64,000 bases of DNA from Bacteroidales bacterium (GTDB taxonomy: Bacteria > Bacteroidota > Bacteroidia > Bacteroidales > P3): contig JAFSYK010000091.1 in assembly GCA_017449975.1 (NCBI GenBank), positions 1-64,000 on the forward strand. The letters run 5' to 3'. Shown one piece after another: positions 44,666 to 52,040 of this stretch. The position numbers and the translations under genes were made by a program. Below the pieces are notes generated by a model. The model saw only the letters and a program-made list of their open reading frames with translations. It searched no databases and had not been told where the DNA came from. Every line of letters begins with the position of its first letter. Within the stretch, counting starts at the first letter, position 1.

Positions 44666-44680
44666 TCATCTAATCCTTCT

Positions 44681-44761
44681 CTATTTCTCATCAATCTTCT
44701 CCTGCTTGAATATCGCCTCATTATTGTGTATAAAAGTTCCTGTCCCACTGATTGCATTGGC
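44681..44761 (-). other. In-frame 26-codon tail after the helicase stop
   Basis: Directly after the TAG of the UvrD-like gene, the same frame stays open for ANAISGTGTFIHNNEAIFKQ and EKIDEK to a second TAG. It may be the lost natural C-terminus, or the fused end of another gene. Confidence 0.35.
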
Positions 44762-46792
44762 CTATTTCTCCTCCCTTATCTCCCATATCTTCTCCAACTT
44801 AGCCTTATCCAACAGGTCAAAACGTTCTTTATGGATTGCATAAGCCAGCATATATTTCGGTCTGCTCATGGCTACGTAGGCAACTTTGAGGGCTGGGAGC
44901 ACATGCGAATCCCCCTTTCGTGGTTTGTATGCTTCGCCACATAGTTGGGCACCGAAATGTTCACTTTCAAACTTATAGTATTTGGTTTCAAGAAACAATG
45001 TCGCTGCATGGGTCTCGCCTTTTACAGAATGAACTGTTGCCACTTCTATATCCAAATCTCTGTCGTGATATATATTCTCACTTTGTTGTTCCTTTTTTGC
45101 CTCATAATAAGCCGCATCTTCTTTTTTCAAGAACGTTTTCACAACTCCAATATTAGCCCTAAACCCAAACACTGAAGCGAAATCAACAGTAATAAACGAC
45201 TTCACACTATCAAACACCTCGGAATCTACGCTGAACTCTGATTTACATATCTTCAGTACCCATTCCGACAGTTTTCCTTTCAAGAGTTCATACACTTCCG
45301 GTGTATCTCCTTCAAGACGCTCCAGCATCGTAGTTTTGTTGTATCGTCTGCCATTCTCTCTTTTTATATCCGCCCTTTCCAGCACTGTCACCAACGCATC
45401 TAAAAGATGACTCCGGTATTCCTGCGGATTATTTTGAAGGGAGTTCTTCTGCAAAAAAGTATTCAGCGTTACTGTTTCACCGAAAGGTTTCTTTGCGGTC
45501 GTTTGATTCTCGAACTGCGGGAAATATCTGTGCAGTGACAGCCATTCGCCATCAACCTCTTTGGGCTTTCCCACAAAACCTACTGCCTTAACATTAACTC
45601 GGTTCAAAGGGTCTTTCTTTCGCTCTCCTAAAGCAATATCCGCCACAGTATATGCACCTATTTTCTTTTCTCTCAGCAATTTAGCAAAGTCAGGCAACAC
45701 TTTCTGCGCATCAGTATATACTAACATAACAGGCTTTACAGAGGCCACAGCGTTATTTCCTTGCAACTCATTATTGTCATTGATGCATATGGTACGCAAT
45801 ACCTTGGCAATGTTTTCGCCAAATCGCTTGCTCTCGTTCAATGGCAAAGGATTGTTTGGTTCCCATGCACAAGCCTCATCAATGTTATAAATGGCTTGGT
45901 TTTCATCACCGAACCGCTGAACTACAGTTTTTTCACTATCAAAGACAGCTTCCAACAAATCCAATTGCAATTGGCTCGAATCCTGAACTTCATCAATAAA
46001 AACGTACTTGAAACGTTTCGAAAGCGATTCTCTAATCTCTGGCTTCATTGCATAGTAAGCCAATCCTACTGAGTACGCATCATCGTATTTCAAAACACCT
46101 TCTCTAAAGGCACATGCACGCACATTTTGTAGAAATGTATATGTGGGGGATGGCTTTTTCGGATTGAGAGAAGCTATAGAAGGAGACGTACCATATTTCT
46201 TGTAATATTTGCCTTCTAAAACATCTAAATACACTTTGGTAACAAAGTCCGCCTTCATTCTCTTTACGTCTTCCCACCTTTTTTCTTCGCAAGCCTTTTT
46301 ATACTCACTGTTTTCCCTAAACAGGTGATTCAAGGCCGTTTGGTCATCCCAGGACGTTTTATAGAACTCTTTTTTTATAAGTGATACGGCTCTATCGTCA
46401 TCAACGGTCACCAATGATTTAGTCCTTATAGAATTAAACCACGGAATCGTTAAGAATCTGTCAACAAATACCTGTATTGTACCACAAAAGTTAGGATAGC
46501 CAAACAGCAAATCTGCCTTTCCACCAAATCTGGCCTTAATTTCATCTATGGCCACGTTGGTATGAGTAAGTACACATATCCCCGTACCATCAGCAGAGGG
46601 CATTCTATTGGAGAGAATGGATAACTTTGCCAGCAGCACGGTTGTCTTACCGCTACCAGGACAGGCTTTAATGTCACGCGACACGTTCGACTCTATTACC
46701 TTCAACTTGTCATCTTCAAAGTCAGGCATACCTGGTAATAGAATATCATGCGCAGCCTTTATCTCTTCTATAGTAGCAAACGGTTCTTTCAT
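44762..46792 (-). CDS. UvrD/PcrA-like superfamily 1 helicase (Gabija GajB-like)
   Basis: A 676-aa SF1 helicase. Motif I DIKACPGSGKTTVLLAKL (residues ~40-57), Ia VLTHTNVAIDEI, motif II FIDEVQDSSQLQLDLLE (~265), motif III FGDENQAIYNI, motif V ATVHSVKGETHAATLFLE and motif VI VAYVAMSRPKYML. It overlaps the upstream OLD-type nuclease by 4 bp (ATGA), so the two are made together, as in Gabija (GajA nuclease, GajB helicase). It is longer than the ~500-aa reference GajB, so it may be a Gabija relative rather than a classic member. Last gene of the long operon. Confidence 0.85.
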   Translation of the reverse strand: MKEPFATIEEIKAAHDILLPGMPDFEDDKLKVIESNVSRDIKACPGSGKTTVLLAKLSILSNRMPSADGTGICVLTHTNVAIDEIKARFGGKADLLFGYPNFCGTIQVFVDRFLTIPWFNSIRTKSLVTVDDDRAVSLIKKEFYKTSWDDQTALNHLFRENSEYKKACEEKRWEDVKRMKADFVTKVYLDVLEGKYYKKYGTSPSIASLNPKKPSPTYTFLQNVRACAFREGVLKYDDAYSVGLAYYAMKPEIRESLSKRFKYVFIDEVQDSSQLQLDLLEAVFDSEKTVVQRFGDENQAIYNIDEACAWEPNNPLPLNESKRFGENIAKVLRTICINDNNELQGNNAVASVKPVMLVYTDAQKVLPDFAKLLREKKIGAYTVADIALGERKKDPLNRVNVKAVGFVGKPKEVDGEWLSLHRYFPQFENQTTAKKPFGETVTLNTFLQKNSLQNNPQEYRSHLLDALVTVLERADIKRENGRRYNKTTMLERLEGDTPEVYELLKGKLSEWVLKICKSEFSVDSEVFDSVKSFITVDFASVFGFRANIGVVKTFLKKEDAAYYEAKKEQQSENIYHDRDLDIEVATVHSVKGETHAATLFLETKYYKFESEHFGAQLCGEAYKPRKGDSHVLPALKVAYVAMSRPKYMLAYAIHKERFDLLDKAKLEKIWEIREEK

Positions 46793-48837
46793 TTTCTAGT
46801 GGTAACGTAGTTGATGGCTTTTGTCAGATACTCAAGGCTCTCATCCGTTTCAAATAAGCTTTTATAGTCCTTGTCTCCTCTTTCAATGATAGCAGCCAAA
46901 TATTGTGCAACAATAGCTTTCGAAACCGTACCGTCATTGATAGGTTTGAATATCTCGTATGCTATTGCGTCATTGGTGCCGTCATTGTATTTTGATTCAG
47001 CTTCCTTTTTGGCTTCTTCTACTGTCAACTCCTTTCCGACTTGTTCAGCCTTAGCCAGAACCACTGCTGTAGCCAATTCTTGATAAAGACCGCTTTGGGC
47101 TATCTCATATTCAAGCGTCCAGTGTTTTGCTGCATATAGTTTTATGTCTCCTTCTGGATAAAAGGCAGACAATTTATTGGTCTTCACCAGCCTTTCGTGT
47201 GCTATAGCCTCTGCTGAAATTGCAATCGCTTTTTCGTCAAAGATGGCGATTGCCACCTCCCTTTCTTCCTTCTTGATACCTTTACCCCTAACGCCCGCCT
47301 TTTTATGAGGAGACAGATAGTCATTAAGTTCTGCCTTTGTCCTTATATAGTTTGGTAGTTCTGCGAAATCAACCGAAGGGCATTTCTCTGCAAGCTCGCT
47401 CTTAACGTCTTCTGTGCAGTGAAGGATTTTCTTGATTCTTTTCTCGTCAGGGTCATCTTGATAGTACTCTATACTTCTCACATCAAGGTCTGTAACTATC
47501 GCCACAGGTATCCCCATCTGCTGTCCATCTGTCCTTTGGAATATCTTTGCATATCGTTTATATGCCGTACTTCCCACGTTCACAATTGAAACGCCATACT
47601 CATGCAAAGGTTTACCCAATACTCTTGCCACGGCTGGCAGCAGTAGGTTTTCTGCATCACCTTCCACCATCAGCACACCTCTCGCAAAGAAGAGGTTAGC
47701 CTTAGTGGCATCCAGAAAACGATGCAGGAAGTTGTAGTCTCCATCTGTACTTTGCGTGTATGCCCTCCCCATCGGAAACACTTTGTCTTCTTTCAATACA
47801 ATAAGGTTCTCCAAAGGGATGTTTGCAGCAAGTGTGATACTATGTGTCGTAAGGACAAACTGACCAAAGTCTTCTTGGCTTCTTATGTAGTCCAACAGCC
47901 TAAGCTGGTATTGAGGATGCAGGTGAGCCTCCAACTCTTCAATCAAAGTCAGTTTCAAACCTTGTTTTTCTTCAAGGAACAATAGGAGTTCCGCAGCCAC
48001 ACAGAGCAAGTTCAATGAACCGAGACCACTTTTGTTGTTCTCCAGAATCAAGTCCAGTTGGCGAAGTATGTCTATCAGCTCACTCCCAGTTAAGGACAGC
48101 TGTGCCTCACGGCTTTCACCCGCCATCAAGAAGTTCTTCACCAATATATCATTGATGTTCTTCGTGATGACTTTCCCATCTTCTTCCTGCTTCAAGTCAA
48201 AGTATTTATCGATCTCCGCTTTTAAATCTGCATATAGTTTTTCTAATTTGTGTCTTCCCTCTTCATCTCTTTTACTATCTCCAAAAATACTATGGGCCTG
48301 AAGGATCTGGGCGATTCTCGACTTATGTCCATGCGTCATGTCTTGGAGGGCATCACGAAGCGGCTTAAGATACACCACCCGAAGCAAATCCCTAGCTTTC
48401 CCGTCCATAGGTGTCCCTTCATTGCCCATACCTGCTTTCACCACGGGGTAAATACGACCGTCTTCAAGCATTGTTGCATTAAGCGTCATTCGCAGACAAT
48501 ATGCTACTCCCTTGTCATTTTTTGTTAGCCCAATCCATTCCAGAAAAGGAGCCGCTTCCGTCTCATTTATACCCTCAAAAATGCACTCAATCTTCAAACT
48601 TTTGACACGCATCTTCTTGTTGTCCATATAGAAGTCTTTCTCATCCATATAGATAGGTTCACCGCTTTTGGTGCGGAGAACATAGCGAATAGCATCCACA
48701 ATGGCGGTCTTACCAGAGTCATTTTCTCCAATAAGAATATTCACGCCTTCATGAAAACGCACTTCCAATCCCGGCTTTCCGTCAAGACCTTCTCCGTATT
48801 TTCGAAAATTCCAAATCTTTAGGGTGGACAAATACAT
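46789..48837 (-). CDS. OLD-family ATPase/TOPRIM nuclease (Gabija GajA-like)
   Basis: A 682-aa overcoming-lysogenization-defect protein. N-terminal ABC-like ATPase: LKIWNFRKYGEGLDG, Walker A VNILIGENDSGKTAIVDAI (34-50), signature-like LSLTGSELIDIL, Walker B LTLIEELEAHLHPQYQ (~300) and the H-loop FVLTTHSITLAANI. The C-terminal TOPRIM nuclease has GVLMVEGDAENLLLPAVA (~390, metal Glu) and PVAIVTDLDVRSIEYY. Such proteins act as DNA nickases or nucleases in phage defence. Its 4-bp overlap with a UvrD-type gene is the Gabija arrangement, and it follows the BREX-like genes after only 33 bp plus a small hypothetical. Confidence 0.87.
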   Translation of the reverse strand: MYLSTLKIWNFRKYGEGLDGKPGLEVRFHEGVNILIGENDSGKTAIVDAIRYVLRTKSGEPIYMDEKDFYMDNKKMRVKSLKIECIFEGINETEAAPFLEWIGLTKNDKGVAYCLRMTLNATMLEDGRIYPVVKAGMGNEGTPMDGKARDLLRVVYLKPLRDALQDMTHGHKSRIAQILQAHSIFGDSKRDEEGRHKLEKLYADLKAEIDKYFDLKQEEDGKVITKNINDILVKNFLMAGESREAQLSLTGSELIDILRQLDLILENNKSGLGSLNLLCVAAELLLFLEEKQGLKLTLIEELEAHLHPQYQLRLLDYIRSQEDFGQFVLTTHSITLAANIPLENLIVLKEDKVFPMGRAYTQSTDGDYNFLHRFLDATKANLFFARGVLMVEGDAENLLLPAVARVLGKPLHEYGVSIVNVGSTAYKRYAKIFQRTDGQQMGIPVAIVTDLDVRSIEYYQDDPDEKRIKKILHCTEDVKSELAEKCPSVDFAELPNYIRTKAELNDYLSPHKKAGVRGKGIKKEEREVAIAIFDEKAIAISAEAIAHERLVKTNKLSAFYPEGDIKLYAAKHWTLEYEIAQSGLYQELATAVVLAKAEQVGKELTVEEAKKEAESKYNDGTNDAIAYEIFKPINDGTVSKAIVAQYLAAIIERGDKDYKSLFETDESLEYLTKAINYVTTRK

Positions 48838-48870
48838 ACATCAACTGATTTATTCTTTTTGATAATTCAT

Positions 48871-49287
48871 CTACTTGCTATACTTCCTTTTCATCAATTT
48901 ATCCCACTCTTCATAGAAAATTCTCTCCACTTCTTCATAGGCAAAATATCGCTCTAGTAGATTCCATTTATTTCCAGATTCATATTGACCTTCATAGCAT
49001 TCTTTCGGAAACAGAACTGGGTCTGGCTCAAGATCATCAGCTTGTGTGTCGCCAATAAGTGATTCTGATATCTGATCATGTATACCGTCATACAACCATT
49101 CCGGTTTTGGTCGCCCATCCTCCATCAAATAATCTGCAGGAATATCTTCATTATTTTCCACATTTGCTTCATAAAATTCCTTTGCCACTTTTTTAGCCGC
49201 TTCGTGAATCGAAGCAAGCAACGATTGTCTTTTTATATCTTCCAATTTGTTCTTGTTTTGTAAAACGTCTGTTTCACTTCTTGTCAT
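48871..49287 (-). CDS. Hypothetical acidic protein in the defence operon
   Basis: A 138-aa hydrophilic, acidic protein without recognisable domain. The N-terminal ~45 residues look helical (NKLEDIKRQSLLASIHEAAK). The middle has PADYLMEDGRPKPEWLYDGI and the end is aromatic and charged (RYFAYEEVERIFYEEWDKLM). Its start overlaps the desulfurase stop by 4 bp (ATGA), and the nuclease gene begins 33 bp downstream. Position suggests an accessory or coupling factor between the sulfur module and the nuclease/helicase pair; this is inference only. Confidence 0.7.
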   Translation of the reverse strand: MTRSETDVLQNKNKLEDIKRQSLLASIHEAAKKVAKEFYEANVENNEDIPADYLMEDGRPKPEWLYDGIHDQISESLIGDTQADDLEPDPVLFPKECYEGQYESGNKWNLLERYFAYEEVERIFYEEWDKLMKRKYSK

Positions 49288-50408
49288 AGTCGCTCTCCCA
49301 TTATCTTTTTTAATGCAGAAACTATTGTTTGCACTTCTTGTTCGGTATTATGATGACTTAATGTTATTCTAATTGTTCCTTTTGCATATGTCTCTTCCAA
49401 ACCAATAGCTTTTAGCACATGGGATATTTGATTTCTGGTACTATCACATGCAGAACCTGTAGAAACACTGATTCCCATAAGGTCAAGACGATGGAGAATG
49501 GCTTCACCATCATTTTTCGGAAAAGAAATACTAATATTCCCAGGGATGTGTTTTTGACAACCGTTTCGCCTAAACCGAATTCCTGAATCCTTTAAACTGA
49601 TTAGCAACAAATCTTCAAGATGACTAATATGCTTTGTGTTATTATCAAGAGATTTTACGTTCTCTTGTAGAGCGATCGCCATACCCACAATTGATGCCAC
49701 ATTTTCTGTACCTGCTCTATGGTTGGATTCTTGCGATCCGCCCAACAACAACGACGGCCATTGTGTTCCTTTCTTGATATATAAAAACCCAATTCCTTTA
49801 GGGCCATTGAACTTGTGCGCTGAAGCAGATAGCATATCAACGTCTATTTCGTGAACATCAATGGGAACATGTCCAATGGCTTGCACTGCATCGGTGTGAA
49901 AAAGCCAATTGTGTTGATGTGCAATTGAAGTCAATTCATCAATGGGTTCAATTGTCCCGATCTCGTTGTTGGCAAACATCACAGATGTAATACCGTATTT
50001 ATTATCACCCAATATGTTTTCAAGTTGCTTTGATTGAACAACACCTTCTTTGTCAACTGGTAAAAATACAACATTATCAGTCAGAGCGCATGGCTCCAAA
50101 ACGGAATGATGCTCAATTGCAGAAGTGACGATGGGCTTATCTTGTTTAATTGCTCCTTGAATGACCCAGTTATTGCTTTCTGTTCCACCTGAAGTGAAGA
50201 AGATTTCTTCTGGTAAAGCCCCTATGCATTCAGCAATTTCGGCACGAGCCTCTTTTAGTGCTTTCTTGGGATTCCTTGCAAAAGCATAAGGTTGAGAAGC
50301 ATTACCATAATCAACCATTAAATACGGCAACATGGCCTCATAAGCTTTGCTATTTAATGGGGTCGTTGCGGCATTGTCTGCATATATATGTTGTGTTATG
50401 TTACTCAT
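49284..50408 (-). CDS. Cysteine desulfurase (NifS/IscS/DndA-like)
   Basis: PLP-dependent enzyme (374 aa) that removes sulfur from cysteine as an enzyme-bound persulfide. The fold is complete: YADNAATTPLNSKAYEAM, FTSGGTESNNWVI, IEHHSVLEP, HTDAVQAIGHVPID, the PLP lysine in SASAHKFNGPKG (Lys199), ESNHRAGTENVASIVG and the active-site Cys321 in SVSTGSACDSTR. Encoded inside a defence operon, not with isc/suf genes, and overlapping both neighbours by 4 bp. By analogy with DndA or IscS in Dnd and Ssp systems it probably feeds sulfur to the PP-loop/Fe-S protein encoded upstream in the same operon. Confidence 0.92.
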   Translation of the reverse strand: MSNITQHIYADNAATTPLNSKAYEAMLPYLMVDYGNASQPYAFARNPKKALKEARAEIAECIGALPEEIFFTSGGTESNNWVIQGAIKQDKPIVTSAIEHHSVLEPCALTDNVVFLPVDKEGVVQSKQLENILGDNKYGITSVMFANNEIGTIEPIDELTSIAHQHNWLFHTDAVQAIGHVPIDVHEIDVDMLSASAHKFNGPKGIGFLYIKKGTQWPSLLLGGSQESNHRAGTENVASIVGMAIALQENVKSLDNNTKHISHLEDLLLISLKDSGIRFRRNGCQKHIPGNISISFPKNDGEAILHRLDLMGISVSTGSACDSTRNQISHVLKAIGLEETYAKGTIRITLSHHNTEQEVQTIVSALKKIMGERL

Positions 50409-50608
50409 TTAAACAATTTACATCCTTCTTCTTTAAATTCTTCTATTTTGTCAACAATATCTTGTACTGAACATCCAAGATAGTCAGCAAGACAGTCCAT
50501 GCAATAGAAGGTCTTGACATCCATGCCTAACAATTTCTTGTTAATTCCAATCGTGTCTTTGTCCAGACCTTTTTCACCACAAGCAATGCAACATACATTA
50601 TTCGCCAT
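50405..50608 (-). CDS. Small cysteine-rich protein in the defence operon
   Basis: A 67-aa protein starting MANNVCCIACGEKGLDKDTI. Two Cys pairs (CIAC and CMDC) plus CCI, a later LGC and a terminal GC make it a likely zinc or iron-sulfur binder. The second half (CLADYLGCSVQDIVDKIEEF) looks like a small helical unit. The ATG at 50608 is preferred to 50659; it overlaps the BrxL-like stop by 11 bp and the desulfurase start by 4 bp. It could be a sulfur-relay or metal-binding partner; no family is recognised. Confidence 0.72.
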   Translation of the reverse strand: MANNVCCIACGEKGLDKDTIGINKKLLGMDVKTFYCMDCLADYLGCSVQDIVDKIEEFKEEGCKLFK

Positions 50609-52028
50609 ACTCTCTAATAGTAAAAGTTGGGACATTCTTTCCTTTATACTGTAAATCAATCATACCCATCTGCTTTACAATTATTTGTCGCATTTTCTTT
50701 GCGGGGATTAGGCAATAGGTGTTGAACTCGTGCGCATTGATGTCTCTTTCCGAGCGTACATGAGGAAACAGTAACTTCAGATATGCAGTAGCTATACGTT
50801 TCACGGCCTCAGTATCGCGTGTATCAGCATTTGCAGGATATTCAACAAGTCGATCAACGATTGCTCTATAAGAAACGTCATCACGCAATAAATGCATAAT
50901 GGTCGAATAGTATTCTGAATTTAGTGCCCATCCGCATATCTTGAGACCTTCATTCATTCGAGGAATGTCCCATCCTTTGATGAAACCGTGAATACGGTCC
51001 ATCAATGCACTCGTACGGAATATGGATGGGAGACCTTCAAACATGTTTTGATATTCATCCATTTTCTCCTCATCAATATTCCCAAGCATTACAAAACCAG
51101 CATCTGCCACATCATCTTTATCTCCAATTTTCACCGTACCCTGCTCCATATACCCTTGCAAGGTCTGTGTCATTTCATTGGGATTATCAAATTCCACTTT
51201 CTGAATTTCGTCAAAAGCAATATAGTCATGGAAAAACACTAGTCCTTCTTCCCTGCGTGCCAAATCATAAAATAACTTGGCTCGGGTCATCTTGCCAGCA
51301 GAAAGATAACCATAACGACTAACACCTCCAAACAAATATGATTTTCCTGTTCCTTTGGGAGCCAATTCAATAAGGTTTAATCTTTTTTCCACGAATGGCA
51401 AAAGACGGGTTAACATGGAGAGCTTCTGATGCTCATTTTCATAACCCTCAGCATTATAATCAATTGCTCCCAAAAGAACATCTATCCATTCATGTACGGA
51501 AAATTCCTTACGAACATCCTTAAAATAGTCCAAATCAATATCGTAAGGGCAGAAATCCTGGAAGCTCAGTAATTTGATTTTACCTTTTGCCTTTCCTTCT
51601 GGATAGCGATAACCCAGTTCAACAACGCCCCATGTTTCTTTTGCTTTTACCAACTCATCCTTACATTCATCCCATACATTAGGTTCAATTATGGTTTCTC
51701 TATTAGGCAAACCAAAATCTGGGAGAGAAAAAGAAACCTCATGAGTTGTGATATTAATATCGACAGAAACACGAGTAAGTAGTTTAACACGTTCATTCTC
51801 TACAACAATGCGGTTTTTTATGGCTATCCAATCAAGTTTTGAGGGAATGTATGATTTGACAAAAGCGGACAGTTCTTCAACGTCAAACCTTCCGTCTTCG
51901 TCCTCAAACGTCTTCAATAACCAGTCACGAAGAAAAGATGGCAATTTTAAATCCTTGAAGAAATTACTCTCCTTAAGGTTTTTGAATACGACCATGTCGT
52001 CGAAATATTCTTTCAATTTTTCTTTCAT
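50598..52028 (-). CDS. brxL: BrxL-like ATPase lacking the Lon protease domain
   Basis: A 476-aa protein matching the N-terminal and AAA+ parts of BrxL (BREX Lon-like): DWLLKTFEDEDGRFDVEELS at ~35-55, VELGYRYPEGKAKGKIKLL, then the Walker A IELAPKGTGKSYLFGG (~220-234), FFHDYIAFDEIQKVEF (Walker B) and GFVMLGNIDEEKMDEY. Typical BrxL proteins of other BREX types are ~670-690 aa and add a Lon-like S16 domain; here the protein ends soon after the ATPase at TFTIREYGE. Short forms may be normal for type 4 BREX. Sits between pglZ and the sulfur genes. Confidence 0.85.
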   Translation of the reverse strand: MKEKLKEYFDDMVVFKNLKESNFFKDLKLPSFLRDWLLKTFEDEDGRFDVEELSAFVKSYIPSKLDWIAIKNRIVVENERVKLLTRVSVDINITTHEVSFSLPDFGLPNRETIIEPNVWDECKDELVKAKETWGVVELGYRYPEGKAKGKIKLLSFQDFCPYDIDLDYFKDVRKEFSVHEWIDVLLGAIDYNAEGYENEHQKLSMLTRLLPFVEKRLNLIELAPKGTGKSYLFGGVSRYGYLSAGKMTRAKLFYDLARREEGLVFFHDYIAFDEIQKVEFDNPNEMTQTLQGYMEQGTVKIGDKDDVADAGFVMLGNIDEEKMDEYQNMFEGLPSIFRTSALMDRIHGFIKGWDIPRMNEGLKICGWALNSEYYSTIMHLLRDDVSYRAIVDRLVEYPANADTRDTEAVKRIATAYLKLLFPHVRSERDINAHEFNTYCLIPAKKMRQIIVKQMGMIDLQYKGKNVPTFTIREYGE

Positions 52029-52040
52029 ACATGTAATAAT

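Noticed and set aside
49284-50408. Desulfurase as the housekeeping IscS/SufS/NifS
   Set aside because: No isc/suf/nif genes nearby; ATGA overlaps with operon neighbours tie it to the defence genes.
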